Notes under the pieces: generated by a model
Told to the model about the DNA's origin: nothing
Seen by the model: only the letters and a program-made list of their open reading frames with translations
Databases searched by the model: none
Shown here: in pieces, positions 1 to 12,340 of the stretch
Layout: each line of letters begins with the position of its first letter
How positions within the stretch are numbered: the first letter of the stretch is position 1
Origin: Lichtheimia corymbifera B2541
Lineage: Eukaryota; Mucoromycota; Mucoromycetes; Mucorales; Lichtheimiaceae
Assembly (NCBI GenBank): GCA_000697475.1
Contig: JNEU01000754.1
Location: forward strand, 173,973-237,972
Reading direction: 5' to 3'
Length of the DNA stretch: 64,000 bases
Position numbers and translations under genes: made by a program

Positions 1-369
1 ACTGTGACAGCCGCTGATCTTGGTAAGCCTGCTGGTGCCGATCTTAAGCTTGGTTTGGCCACTGCCCCTGTACTCTTTGCATGCGAAGAATTCCCTGAAT
101 TGGAACCCTTGATCAAACGCAAGTTTGCAGAGGAAGGCGATGTTGACAAGGTAAATACAAAAGGATAAAGGGTCGATCAATGGGTACTCACTCACAAATT
201 ACATTAGGCACGACTCCTCGTATACCAAAGTGATGGATTGAAAAAGACACTTTCCTTGGCTGAGGAACATTGCAGCACAGCCATTTCCTTGATTTCGCAA
301 TTGCCACCTTCAGACGCACGCTCTGCATTGATTCAATTGACTGAAAAGCTCCTCACTAGACGTCATTAA
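1..369 (+). CDS. COQ1: Polyprenyl (hexaprenyl) diphosphate synthase, C-terminal end (partial)
   Basis: Only the last part of the gene lies in the window. It makes the isoprenoid tail of ubiquinone in mitochondria. Exon 1-150 is joined to exon 208-369 by a 57-bp GT-AG intron (151-207). The visible protein reads KLGLATAPVLFACEEFPELE and then LISQLPPSDARSALIQLTE before the stop at 367-369, which matches the C-terminal helices of trans-prenyl synthases of the COQ1 family. The catalytic DDxxD motifs lie upstream of the window and cannot be checked. The next gene, ATP12, is also mitochondrial, but about 345 bp separate the two and nothing suggests shared control. Confidence 0.85.
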
Positions 370-715
370 CTCTATATATATACACTCGCACGCACCAAAT
401 TTGCATAGAACAACACTGCCATACCGCAATCACTCATCATCCACATCACCCGCTCTATATATACAAACCCACATTTACAACACGCACCCATCACATCCTG
501 TTCACATAGAAAAAAGAAACAAAAAAAAAAGAATCGAATAATACATCCATTCCCATCTCCATCGTTTCAAAATAAACTCAAGGGGGCATCCTAGTATTAT
601 TTTGCGCAGTTTGACATGGAGGGTGGTTGAAAATGGGCGGGCTTTGTTATTGACAACTAAAGCTGCTTGGCTCTTTTCTCCTCTTGTGTGTCCGTCTCTT
701 TACTATTACTCGACC
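370..715. other. Intergenic: COQ1 3' end and ATP12 promoter/leader
   Basis: No gene is visible. The stretch is pyrimidine- and A-rich, with CTATATATA runs near 371 and 452 and an A-rich block near 510-530 typical of fungal 3' ends and leaders. Confidence 0.6.
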
Positions 716-1832
716 ATGTCCTTGCGTTTCGCCAATCAATGGATCAGCCGATCTACACGTTTATTCTCGACAACCGCTATTTCACGATTGGAAAATGTCG
801 ATCCCTCCAAAGCCGAGGTGGCCGCCAAATGTAGGCATCGCGATCGCTTTATATTCTTCGTCGCCACCGCCATGTGGAATGCTGATATTGAGTTTGATAG
901 TGGCTGAACGAACCATGAAACGCTTCTGGAAGCATGCTTGGGTCAAGGAAGAAGCTGGCAAGTTTTGATTGTGTGTGGAACAATGAATATCCCCTTCTCC
1001 TTACATTTTAGCTGGTATAGATGGTTGCACTGTGATGCTCGATAAACGCAATTTACGTACACCTAATGGCCGTCATATCGTCAAGTTTACATCTGCACAA
1101 CGACCCTTGGCCTATTTGACAGCTGCTGAATGGGAAGCACAGACCGAATCGCTTAAATCACATTCTTTGCCTTTGGTAAGTTGTTGAGTGGATGGTAGTA
1201 GTGGATAGGGTGGGAATGATTGAACCTTTTACATATAGACATCGATCATTGCACGTGCCTTTGATGCATTGGACCCTACCCGAGCTGAAGATCCTCGTGT
1301 GCGTGACCAAGTGATTGACAAGCTGATGACCTATTTTGACACCGATGCCACATGTTACCATGAAGATTATCCCGAGATGCTCACTCAGCTGCAGGAACAG
1401 CATTGGAAGCCATTGATTGCATGGGCTAGTGAAAACTATGGTGTCCAAATCAATACAACAACTGGCATTTTTGCTGTTGGCCAACCTCCTGAGACACGTG
1501 AAAAGTTGCGAGCTGTCGTTGATCAAATGGGTCCTTTGGAATTGGCTGCTTTTGAAAGAGCTGTCATGAGCTCCAAGAGCTTTTTGATCGGTTTGGCCCT
1601 TGTCAAGAACGCATTGACTGTAGAACAAGCTGCCCAAGCTGCTCATGTCGAAATGAATGCTCAAATCGATCGATGGGGTGAAGTCGAAGACAGTACGTAT
1701 TTATTCAGGAGGATGATATACAAGTGAAAAAACTCAACAATGATATGTATGTGTGTAGGTCATGATGTGGAACGTGAATACATTCGACAAACCTTGGGAT
1801 CGGTGGCAACCGTTGTCATGGATAAGCATTAG
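716..1832 (+). CDS. ATP12: Mitochondrial F1-ATPase assembly chaperone Atp12 (ATPAF2)
   Basis: Five exons: 716-830, 901-957, 1012-1175, 1239-1692 and 1759-1832 (287 aa). Atp12 binds the F1 alpha subunit in the mitochondrial matrix until it is built into the F1 head. The N-terminus (MSLRFANQWISRSTRLFSTT) is Arg/Ser-rich and acid-free, as expected of a matrix-targeting presequence. The family signature RFWKHAWVKE joins, across an intron, to GIDGCTVMLDKRNLRTP, and the core AEWEAQTESL plus a long helical C-terminal half follow. Intron 2 (958-1011) can be kept in frame only with a GC donor (G|GCAAGT), so it is a GC-AG intron. Length and order fit the family. The gene points toward the CBS-domain gene, whose stop lies 20 bp beyond. 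Confidence 0.93.
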
Positions 1833-1852
1833 AAATTCAATTATTTTTCCTT

Positions 1853-2937
1853 TTACTTGCATAAAAGACCAATGACATCCGACATGGAAATGACCCCAAT
1901 GACTTTTTGAGATTGCTCATCCTGCTTGATCCATACACGATGCGTATCTTGTGTAATCATAATATCAATCACTTCCTTCAACGTAGTCTCAGGTGTGGCC
2001 ACAGGCAAGGCAATCGTATCCATGTGGTACTGTAAAAAGAGAGAGGAACATGAGTTATCGCTGTTGGATGGATGATGATGAGAATACGCTCACCTTGACA
2101 TATTCTATACATGGAAGTGTGAGCTTGTCAAACGTATCGAGATTCGCTCCTGGCAAGTCCTCGAGGCATAAATCGCCTACAAGGTTTCCATTCCTAGACC
2201 CCATCTCTATGAGCCAACAACATCCTCTTCTTTAAGCCTCTACTACTTACTCATCGACAATGGGGACGCCACTGAGTCGTTTTTCAGCAATCAACCTGTA
2301 GCCAGAAAGTGCTGTTTGTGAAGCTGAAACGCTAACCAGGGGTGGCTTTTTGTCAAAGCCAAGGGAACCCACTGTGGCATTGATATCGACTAATCCTTCC
2401 GTGCTCTCTGGATGCTTGCGAATGTGCTGCATAATGTCGGTTTGTGAAAGAAGCCACGTGCCTTCGTTGTTGGCTTTTGCATAATCCACAACGAGAGAAC
2501 GATGAATGCCTGAAGCAAACGCGCGTAAAGTCTAAAAAGAGCCATGTTAAAATCACCCTTTCCCTTGTTTACACGATAATAATAAAACCAAAACTTGCCT
2601 CTAGCAAAGTGTCTTGACTATCCGTTTTATGCATTCGATAGCTCTCACGGTCTGAGTCTAGGCCAAGCACGTATTCCACTGGATCATTCAATTTGGAAGC
2701 GGTATTGTCCACGGTGGTGTCCGAGCGACCCATCAAGTACAAAAGCATATCAAACAAATTCACAATGCTGACGACTTGAGTGCTGTTGTGAGAGAAAACA
2801 GGCAAGGACGTGATCTTGTTATTCTGGAGCAAGTTTAAAGCGGTTTGGATGGAGACAATAGGGCTAACTGCAATCAAGGATGGCTTGCTATGAGCAAGCG
2901 TCAAATCATCCGCTTTCAACTGGGTAATATTCGGCAT
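1853..2937 (-). CDS. Four-CBS (double Bateman) protein, SNF4/AMPK-gamma or Sds23-like
   Basis: Four exons on the minus strand: 2937-2599, 2531-2251, 2193-2094 and 2029-1853 (298 aa). CBS pairs bind adenine nucleotides and regulate partner enzymes or kinases. About four CBS repeats can be seen. The first ends TSLPVFSHNSTQVVSIVNLF, the second carries GIHRSLVVDYA, the third has GVPIVDENGNLVGDLCLEDL, and the last has THRVWI then VIGVISMSDVIGLL. The basic HR pair before a beta strand, in repeats 2 and 4, resembles the AMP-contact positions of AMPK-gamma. Whether this is the SNF4 orthologue or an Sds23-type protein cannot be settled without a search. Intron 1 (2532-2598) again needs a GC donor (GAG|GCAAGT) to keep the frame. 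Confidence 0.8.
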
Positions 2938-3162
2938 GGGGAATATAGAAATAAATGGGAGGATGGAGAAAAAAAGAAGAGAGAAAGAAAAAGAACAAGG
3001 GTTGTTGGGTGATGGGTAATTGTCGTCTGTTTATGTATACAAAGCACAGCTCACACACACGTACACACACACAACACGCATGCATCCCCGTTTCGGACCG
3101 GCTTCTCCGCTTATACGGGTACAACTGTACTACTCTGGATTATCATGCCACAATTGACACCT

Positions 3163-4480
3163 TTAATGTTTCCTTAACCGAGCCAGAAAAAAACCACTAG
3201 TTTGACTAATTAAGGGATCAAATCTTAAACAATGTTGTTCCATCGCCTGCTGGATATCCACGTCAATGCCTTCCACTTTTTTGATATTGACCAACTTGAT
3301 ATCTGCATTGTCTGCATCTTCCAATACAGCATCCGGATGATGTTTCAAAAACCACGCAACATTGGCTTCATTTTGTTGGACCGTGAGTGAGCAAGTACTG
3401 TACACCATAATGCCATGCTTCTTGAGCATTTTCCATCCTTGTTTCATCAGATTTCGCTATAAGCCAAGGTTAGTTATTCCTGTACCATACATGCCATCTC
3501 CCTCCCTCCAAATGTACCTGTAGTTCGCATACAGTCGATAATCGATCTGGATTCATAAAATTGCGTTCAAATGCACCCCATCCCCATTTTTCGTACTACA
3601 ATGAAAAAACATGAGTGATTGTGAGTAAATGACAACATGACCTCCACCATCACCATGATTACCTTGAGGATATGACTGATGGATCCATCATGGGTGCATT
3701 CTGCATCCACCAATACTTTATCATACAAGGCCGTGGATGTTTGTGGATCGAAACGCAGCATCTTGGGAGCCCAATAAGGTTTGCGATGGTTGACATGAAG
3801 CGTATGTTTCTTTTGTCGTTCCTTGGGTGAGAGGGGTGGTGGGACTGCAAATGTTGTACCATCCGCTTCAAAAAGACGTACGTGTGAGCCGACCTTGTAC
3901 TTTTTCAATAATGAGCGACAAGTAGCCAAACGATGAGCGGCACAATCGACACCTGTAGCACTACCGGAAGCCTCGATCCGATTGGCAATCATGCATAACT
4001 TGGCACCCGGGGCACAACACATGTCAAGGACTTGATCATTGGCTTGCAAATCAAGAGCTTCTACGGCCATGGCTGAACTAAGATCGATGCCGAATAGACT
4101 ACGATTCTTGTATCTAATATAAAAGTGTGTATGTGAGCATGAAACCTCTTGGCATGAATGAAATACACATACGCTGCAATATCGACCAGTCGATGCTTGG
4201 CATGCAAGAATCCAAAGATACCATCCTTCACTTGCCATACATCATCCGTTCCAAGTTGCTCTTTCAAGTCGTCCAAGGAAGGTAAAGCATTGGCATTCGT
4301 ATTGAGACGTACATAGCGGGGGAGATCGCTGACAGTGTATATGCGTGGATCGATAGCATTGTCGACAAGGAATTGTTGAAAGGACGCAGGAAGACGATCG
4401 AGATCGAATTGCTTTGTGTTGGCTGCTGCTACCGTGGAATCATCGTCATTTGCTACAAACGGGTCCTGCTCGTCGTGCAT
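3163..4480 (-). CDS. NOL1/NOP2/Sun (NSUN) family RNA cytosine-C5 methyltransferase
   Basis: Four exons: 4480-4173, 4113-3663, 3595-3518 and 3456-3163 (376 aa). The enzyme transfers methyl from S-adenosylmethionine to C5 of cytosine in RNA. Motif I is VLDMCCAPGAKLCMIA (SAM loop). The next acidic position is in GVDCAAHR, motif IV reads DAECTHDGS, and motif VI with the nucleophile reads VYSTCSLTVQQNE. Motif IV has Glu-Cys where most NSUN enzymes have Pro-Cys. I recall plant and protist homologues with the same ECTHDGS form, so this may mark a subfamily rather than a defect. The RNA target cannot be told from sequence. The gene lies head-to-tail upstream of the CBS gene on the same strand with its own 225-bp spacer. 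Confidence 0.88.
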
Positions 4481-5541
4481 ACGGAGAAGAAAAGGTAACT
4501 AGGATTTCCTTGTTGCCAGGTTTCTAATCCCCCCTCCCAACCACCTCACATAACACCCAGTCCATGGCTTATATGACCCTTTTCAATCTATGTCACTTAT
4601 TATAATAAGATATAGACTAATCTTGTTGAACATAATAAATGAGTGATATTTTATAATGCTTTCAACAGCTTTTATTAAGACGTTCTCATGTGATAATCTA
4701 TATTTCGATTCCTTTATCAAAGATATGCATCGCTCAAGAGATCTAGTACTTCATTTCTGTGGCCTAAATGGATCGCTACCACCAGTGTGACTATATCAAA
4801 AAGTCTACTCCTTTGACAACCACTTGCATTGGGTTCGCAAAATCTGTGACAGTGTTTTCCGTAGACACCCAACATAGTTTTTCCATGGCTTGGTATTCCT
4901 CCTTTCAGGCTTCTCACTTCATCCATTCCCTACGTATATACCATGTAGCATTCATCATAGAAACGCGGATGGTTGTCATATCAACAGCATCACAAGGTGC
5001 TTTCTCATTTTCTTTTTCAATTATTGCAAGTGCTAGCTATATCCAAGGCATGAAACCAAAAAGCATATGAGGAAACGCTCCCGGTGATTAATTTGGATGT
5101 AGTTTTGTATTCCCCCCTCTTCGTGAATAAGGAAGAACCGCTGTACTGACACGAGTCAATCAGCAAGATCGGCGGTAGCAGGGTTGAATAAAGAGAAAAA
5201 AAAATAAAACTTGGGACCGCTGAAGGATTTATATAGCCGTAAATTTAGCGGAGATGATGAGGAGTGAGGAGGACCGGTTTGCCCAGTAAAATTGGAGACC
5301 TAAACTTTATATCACATGCATGCGTTTGTATGCCATTCCCCTTCCTGATGCCACTGATCAACTTTTGTTATCAACTAGACCTCCTCAGAGACCCTTCTCA
5401 TTGCTTCTCTCATGTTTCATTATATGCTTTGACTACGATCCTATCTTTTATTCTACATTCTCCGCTTTAAATCTTTAAAGACAATGTCCCCCTCCTCCTC
5501 ATTTCTTTGTTATCCTCCAGGATATCATATCATGCTTTTAT
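4481..5541. other. Intergenic stretch, no gene recognised
   Basis: About 1 kb between the NSUN start and the P450 stop. It is AT-rich with several stops in every frame. Open stretches near 4717-4926 (minus) and 4768-5070 (plus) show no family motif and no consistent splice structure. A TATATAG motif at about 5230 and a CCCCTCCTCC tract near 5490 are the only features. Confidence 0.5.
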
Positions 5542-7727
5542 TTATAGAGCTGCATCTGTACGAGGAATGAATCGCACCTTGTATGATTGAGGAAGCACAA
5601 TGAGACCTCCACTGACTCGCGAATGGATATCTGGATACACCGGTTTGCCAGCGGCATCCAATGATGGCTCAATGGTGTACTTTGCTAAAAGCCGCACCAT
5701 GGCCAAAAACATCTCGGCTTCAGACTAATATCAAAAGCATGTGAGTCTTTTCTGTTAATATTCCCGGCTTGTATGCAATGACATTACCAGATAGATACCA
5801 GGGCATACACGTCTATTATAAAAAGTTATATCAGTTATGTACATCATAAAAGTCATTTTTTCTTCTTCTTACCGGCCCCATCCAAAATTGAAATGATCAC
5901 GGTTTTCGAGACGTCCATTGGCTGATGTTGTCATGGTAGAAGTATTTTCGATAAACCTCTCTGGGATAAACTTTTCTGGCTCTGAGAACACATTGGGGTT
6001 ATGATGCATGCCCAGCATGTTGGGAAATACAGGCGTTCCTTTGGGAATCAAGTAACCCTGGCATTCGACTATAAAACTTGTGTCAATGATACAGCAGCAG
6101 TTGTTGTTGTCAAGGAGACATACCATCTTCCTCTACGACATGTGACATGCCAAATACGGATGGAGATCGAAAACGCATCCCTTCCTTTTGTACAGAGATA
6201 AGATAGGGCAGCTCACGACGTTCGGCAAAGGATGGGAGTCTACCATGTTCTTGAACAAAGATATCAATTTCGGCTTGGATCCGTTTTTGCACCTCGGGAT
6301 GATGAGCAAGGATAGCAAAAAGCCATACGAGAGAAACAGAGGTCGTGTCTGTACCAGCAATAATCATGTCACCTATAACATCACACATGTAAATAATTTT
6401 CAACAAGAGCATCCAAGCTGATTACTACACTTACTCATGGTGACCACGACATCCCTGTCATCTAATTCATGCTCCTCCAAAATATTGTAAAAATGGCGAA
6501 CAAAGCAATCCTTTTTCGAATCGAGTGCTTGCTTGATCAACCGCTCAAAGATAGCATTTCGCTTTCCAAGCAATGCAAGTTGCACTTTGCGTTTCTTTGT
6601 GCGTTGTCCAAACTTGTCGAAAAACTTGAGAATGGGCAAAAACTCGGTCACATCGCCTTGTAATCCACCCACAGCAAGTGACTCGTCGACATAATTGGCA
6701 ATTTCTTGGAACAATGGATCATCCACGGAGGTGGCACGTACACCAAAGCATGTCAGTAATACCGCATTCATGGTCATCACTTGAAGTGCCTGACGTGGAT
6801 CGATGCCATTGGGATCAGCGGCAAGTCGCTCAATCAGATAGTCGGCTTCCTTTTCGAGGATCGGCATAAACTTGTCAACCATGGGTGGTGCCAGCACCGA
6901 AACCACTGGAGGCAAACAATAAATTTAAGATTCAAAAGTAAAAGAATGCATGACCCTCATGTATATAATACCTGCTTTACGCGTATTTCTCCAACTTTTG
7001 CCTGTAGGTGCAAAGACCAATCCCCTATAGTAAAATCATCAATGTCACGTTCGGCACGTGTCATCTTTTTACTACTTACTTCCCACCCATTGCATAATAC
7101 TCGTAGACAAATGCATTAACGGGTCGGCTTGAAGCGACGGCACCTTTGATGCAAAACAAGTCGTATGCAAACACAGGATCTGGATATCATCATAATAGAG
7201 TGAACCGCTTGCCTTTACTACCTTGTAATGAAATAAAGCTTACCACTGACGACGATCCATTTCACCACGCCCAATCGGACCTGCATTACAGGACCTGCAT
7301 ATGATACATGTGACAAGTACATGTGAGTAACCAATCGGCGCGCATCACCTATTTCTGATTCACACATACCCACTTGTTCTTGCCATTCAGTGAATTTTGC
7401 ACCTACATCATCTCCAATAGAGAGCAAGTGTCCTATGTATGTGTAACGTGGTTCGTGTAAAAAATGTAAACCGCGCAAAAAAAGTTATTGTAGTGGATAC
7501 TAACCGAGATAAGGGTAAGCACCTTTGGGTTCAGGGATCTTTTTGAGACCTGCATACTTTTTACGACTGCTGCTGCTACTTGTTAATTGGCGTAAGATGT
7601 AAAAGGTTCCTGCACAAGCCGTAATGCCAGCCACTGCTTTGAGGGCAGTATCCATGGTAAGGATACGATCATGACGACTGCTGCTGCTGTTACTGATCCA
7701 AGAAGACAGGCTACTGAAAAGTGGCAT
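5542..7727 (-). CDS. Cytochrome P450 monooxygenase, ER-anchored
   Basis: Ten exons on the minus strand: 7727-7505, 7432-7370, 7294-7244, 7179-7080, 7024-6972, 6905-6435, 6372-6124, 6068-5873, 5812-5788 and 5724-5542 (537 aa). It is a heme-thiolate monooxygenase using NADPH-P450 reductase at the ER; the substrate is unknown. A hydrophobic anchor ([21 protein letters not shown], about residues 30-48) is followed by a proline hinge ([14 protein letters not shown]). The I-helix is AGTDTTS, the ExxR motif is EGMR, the PERF-type motif is FIPERF, and the heme-binding loop FGWGRRVCPG is split by an intron. Start: the first ATG of the open exon is 7727; a second in-frame ATG at 7652 (MDTALKAV) would also keep the anchor. 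All catalytic motifs are present, so it looks functional. Confidence 0.95.
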
Positions 7728-7779
7728 CAAAGTGTAAGGATGGAGGAAAAGGTGAATGAACGAAACAAAAAAGGGCGGC

Positions 7780-7787
7780 TATATATA
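7780..7787 (-). promoter_or_regulatory. TATA box of the P450 gene
   Basis: GGTATATATAG on the minus strand lies about 55 bp upstream of the first ATG, a usual distance for a fungal core promoter with a short leader. Confidence 0.45.
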
Positions 7788-7799
7788 CCGCGACCCGCT

Positions 7800-9161
7800 T
7801 ATTTAGGTTGGAAGGGAACACAGATATTTAAATGTATGTTGGTGAGTATGCTGTGTGCAGCATCAGCACCGACAACAAAACATTCCTTTTATGCACGTCA
7901 CCTTGCATTTCTTCCCTTGTGAGATTTGTAATACAGCATGATCAAAACACAACGCGATGGATCTTAGAATCAATAGTCCAACAACAACCCTTTAGAATGA
8001 GAAGTTCCATGTTGAACCATGTTACACCACAACGGGCAAAGATATGCACAAAGTCCTCGGACGTGATACAAGCTACTGTCATATTCGTTACAGCACGACC
8101 CACTTCCCGATGTTCCATTGACGGTAGGACCGCCCCCATTCTTATCCTCTATTCTCTTCACCTTGGTTGCGAAACGCACAGGGACAGGGGGGTGACACTT
8201 ATTGAGCACTCCACTACAACCAACAATCCACGTCAAAAGCTTCAAGTAATAATGGCGCAAACGGTATATTTGAATCAAATGTTGGTCCACTATTGCTATT
8301 ATAATCCAAAGTTGAGAAGAGGCTGTTTATAGTGCGTATTGTTCTGTTGAAGAGTGCTGCATGTAGATGGCCGTTGTGTACTGTAGTGGTATAATAAAGA
8401 TTCGTAGTACAGGAAGACGAGGATGGATCACGTGATTTATATAGCGTCTCAATTGTAGCTGTCTTCATGTGATTAGGAAAAACTAAAAAGTGTGTGCGAG
8501 TGTTTTGATCCACATGAGAAGCGAGTGCTGTATGCTAAATGATATAAGACGCTTGGTAGGTGTCATCCCCGCTGATCGGGCTGTTGCTGGTTGTCGACCA
8601 TCATCCTCTTCAACATATATTTTTCTCGTATGTCGTTGGCCGTTGAACAAGGATCCGAATTGGTGAACTGAGTTATCCATCAACTAAGGTCGTCGTTGCT
8701 CCTGTTCATTCGAGACCCCATTTGCCATGCAAAGAGACGTTGAATGCTGCTAATCGGTTCCTCATTGTAAGTTTCGCATGCTGCTATTACTGTACTTGTA
8801 CTCAATTTCTAACCTATATGCTTTAGAAATGACTCCAAGGAATGGATTCCATTGCGCGTTGATGTCGACGAGAAGAAGCAACAAGAACGTCCCTGACAGG
8901 AGCACTATTAGCTATTTTCCAGGCCGCGACACTGACTCTCCTTGCATGAACAAGCCGAGACGACGGGGATCATAGCAACCCCAATATGGAAATGTCGGAC
9001 GCTTTTGGATGCTTCAACACAAGAACAATGATGATGATCGTAACTGCGCCATGGTGGGAAAAATGAAGCCGACAATCGATGGTTTCACGACGACGCGCGC
9101 GATCATGATAAGAGCTGATGCTTTTCGATCCTGCTTTGCTCTCTTTTTCACACACAACAAG
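7800..9161. other. Intergenic stretch between P450 and carboxypeptidase Y, no gene recognised
   Basis: About 1.35 kb. Several open stretches of 60-166 codons occur on both strands (for example 7970-8290 minus and 8214-8513 minus), but they overlap each other, have no recognisable motif, and lack matching donors and acceptors. The last 200 bp before 9162 form the divergent-free promoter of the carboxypeptidase gene. Confidence 0.4.
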
Positions 9162-11113
9162 ATGCCTTCCTTATCTCGTTTATACAAGACAGCATCCGCA
9201 GCTGCTTTGATACTTGCAGCAACAACTACCGGTGCTGCTGAATCAGCATCCTTCTTTCAACAATCCGTCCATGGTTTGAGCAACATTTGGCACCACGGTC
9301 AGCAAGCCATTATCGGCGGTCAGAGTGTATCTCATCATCATTGTGGTGGTGGTAGCTCCAACACCAACCATCATCACGAGGAGAATGACAACAGCATGGA
9401 TACGGGATTGTTGTGGCATCCGGAGGAACATCGTCAAGATGGCTTTTTAAGATCATTTTCACATCCTGCTTTTCCAGAATATTCAATGCGTTACAAGACA
9501 CCTGAGATCTGCGATCCTAGCGTGAAGCAGGTGGGTCGATTGTATATGACATTTACATACCACCGAGGATCGGCTTTACTAATGGTCAATGTTTTCCCGA
9601 CGAATAGATCAGCGGCTATCTTGACATTGAATCGGACAAACACTTTTTCTTTTGGTTCTTCGAGTCACGCAACAATCCACAAGAAGATCCCCTTGTATTA
9701 TGGCTCAATGGCGGTCCTGGATGCTCATCCATGTTGGGTCTTCTTACAGAATTGGGGTATGTCTACTACTGGTCATAGCGAATTATAATGCTCATTTATC
9801 ATATCATCAAGACCATGCCGAGTCAATGAAGATGGAAGTGGCACGACCTTGAATGAATACTCGTGGAATAACAATGCAAGCGTCATCTTCTTGGATCAGG
9901 TACATAACATGCTTTTGCACAATACCATTAGACATTCATAATAATCATGCGTTTTTTTTTCAGCCATTGAACGTTGGATATTCTTATGGCAAGGGCGGTC
10001 CACTTGATTCCGTTACTGCTGCCAAAGATGTATACGCTTTGCTTCAATTGTTCTTTAAGGAGTTCCCTCAATACGCTGATCTTGATTTTCATGTTGCTGG
10101 TGAATCATGTGAGTGCCTAACAGCAAGCGTCTCTCAAGTCACATGACCATTTATCTGGCCCTTTAAAAATAGATGGTGGCCATTATGTTCCTGCCATTGG
10201 TGGCGTGCTAAACCGCAATAACAAGGCCAAGCTTGGCGCATCAACTTCTGAATTGAGCGCATGGACATCCACCCTCTCTACGATCAACCTAAAGTCGCTT
10301 TTGGTTGGAAATGGACTCACGAATCCTTTGATACAATATCAGTATTATTCAAAGTACGCATGTGGAAACTCTTATGGACCTGCATTGGAACAAGAAGTAT
10401 GCGACAAGATGGACGAAAAGTACCCAGCCTGTGCCAAGCTTATTGAAGATTGCTATGCATCACAAAACTTGCTCGCTTGTATGCCAGCCGTCATCAAATG
10501 CAACCACGATATGATTGAACCATACCAGAAAAGTGGCAAGAATCCTTATGATGTCCGCAAAGACTGTGTAAACAGCAACCTGTGCTACGATATCATCGAA
10601 GGCATGGAAACCTACTTGAACCGCCCTGATGTTATGTCGGCTATTGGTGCACAAGTGCAAAAGTACACAAACTGCAATGATGGTTTCGGCAGCCAATTCA
10701 GTGTACGTGAGTGGTGTTGGATATGGATACACACACGTACGTACGTATGTCTAACACCTCAATTTTAGGCACATGACTGGATGCGCCCCTATGTCGATGA
10801 AATTGCGCCTCTCTTGGAAGATGGAATCCGTATCCTTGTTTACGCTGGTGACGCTGACTTTATCTGCAACTGGATGGGCAACAAGGCTTGGGTCATTGAA
10901 TTGCCTTGGAGTGGCCACGAGGAATTTGCAGCTGCCAAAGATACCCCATGGTTCTCAACTACTGCAAATGAGCAAGGCGGTGAGCTTCGTCGTACCAAGG
11001 ATGGACGATTTGCCTTTTTGCGGGTCTTTGATTCAGGTCATATGGTGCCCATGGATCGCGGTGATTATGCCATTGACATGCTAAACAACTGGTTGCACGA
11101 AGAGCTTGTTTAA
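9162..11113 (+). CDS. Vacuolar serine carboxypeptidase Y (S10 family)
   Basis: Six exons: 9162-9530, 9608-9756, 9812-9899, 9964-10108, 10173-10702 and 10769-11113 (541 aa). It removes C-terminal residues from peptides in the vacuole or lysosome. The protein begins with a signal peptide ([17 protein letters not shown]), then a His-rich propeptide ([18 protein letters not shown]), then the oxyanion motif [13 protein letters not shown]. The catalytic Ser lies in GESYGGHYVPA, whose codons are split by intron 4, the Asp in [12 protein letters not shown], and the His in [14 protein letters not shown] run of cysteines around residues 370-440 fits the carboxypeptidase Y disulfide pattern. All triad residues are present, so the gene is intact. 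Its 3' half was copied into the tandem array downstream, where it is now a pseudogene (13922-14496). Confidence 0.95.
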
Positions 11114-11740
11114 CGATATCCAGAATATGTAGCATTGCAATTTTCTATAATAAATATCAACGTTTGATGGAATAGCTTCCGTAATCTTCTAATGGCCCAG
11201 TGCTCCTTTGTTCAATATGTGAATCACACCCGAACCTCAAAAGGGTTGAACATGATGTTGGATGGTAGCCCTGACAACCTCAATGCAGTAACGAAGGGGT
11301 ACATTTCTCTCACGCATACCTATAGCATTGGGCCTGCAAAACAAATATTGTGGATACAATGATTTACAGCAGCACAGCAACACAGCACCCATGTCACAAA
11401 GATGCAGCTGAATGATGGTCCAGATCGCGTCGGGTATACCCTGGAATCAGGTGAACTTGTGTCTGGTTCTCAGAATATGATGGATAAATCATAGATTTGG
11501 TGATGTGCAAAGTGCATTTGAACCTTTCTAAGAACCAATCATGGATATTGGCGTAAATTCAATGAGCGATTGCTGATTCAAACATGTACAGATGTATATT
11601 CACAAGGAATGTATCACATGTGTATTTGAATGAACTGTGAGCATTTTGCCAGCCTTTATGATTGTTATACAATGGGTTTGAAAAACATGCTAATTCTAAT
11701 GTCAATAATTTGATCTTCTATCCGAACCTCTCAGAAGATA
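11114..11740. other. Duplicated 3' flank of carboxypeptidase Y (R1), no gene seen
   Basis: The stretch holds an AATAAATATC polyadenylation-like signal near 11148 and otherwise non-coding sequence. It is a diverged copy of about 14500-15120, with many small indels between the two, as expected of unconstrained DNA. Confidence 0.6.
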
Positions 11741-11744
11741 GGCC

Positions 11745-12340
11745 ATTTTCGACATTGAGGGTCGACAAGCTACATGCCATGCAAATGCATGTGTGATCCA
11801 AATTCTGCCATTGCCCTTCGAAACTGCATATCACTTTCTCTTTAGAAAATCAGTACTTTACATTGCATTGTGTACAGTTGGCCGCCTCTGTTTTTATAGT
11901 AACCATGCTGCACACTTTGTACCGCGTTCGAAGATCCAACCTTGCAATCAGCATGATAAAATTACAGGCACGCCCGAGCCACCACCATTTAAACAAAAGA
12001 ACAGCCGCACCTCTCTAGATCAACAGTAGTAGAGCTGAAGGGACATACGTATTGTCGCTTTCAAAGGCAGAGTTGAAAAACGCACATTTGTATATTCGTT
12101 TAATGGTGGTTCTTGACGCCACGCCTGCAGCATCATGCATATCAATGTAGTAAGTGATTCCTGGTCGTAAAGATATCGTTCATTTGGCACCTGCTCACCT
12201 CTTAGTAAACAAGAAATATAATAATTCTGCATTATGAAAAACATGTATTGTAAAGCATTAGTAGTAGAGACCAACATGGAAGAAAGGATGTTGTTGCGCA
12301 TCGATTCAGGTGTTTCATGACTGACAAAATAAGGTATGTA
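11745..12340 (-). pseudogene. Relic of a minus-strand small cysteine-rich protein (R1 copy)
   Basis: On the minus strand a short open piece reads KEKVICSFEGQWQNLDH, followed by TCICMACSLS (about 11758-11870). The R2 counterpart reads KEKMICMFPGQYQNLDH then SCTCMICSLS. All four cysteines and the QNLDH core are kept while most other positions change. Upstream pieces include a hydrophobic ATG-led stretch (MFFIMQNYYISCLL, near 12240) that could be a signal-peptide exon ending at a GTGAGC donor. A stop right before the conserved block and a one-base insertion near 11950 break this copy. It may be a decayed secreted-protein gene. The family is unknown to me and the exon model is not secure. Confidence 0.35.

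Noticed and set aside
4717..4926. Ankyrin-like piece (LVVAIHLGHRNEVLDLLSD) on the minus strand
   Set aside because: One short stretch only, no second repeat, no splice partners.
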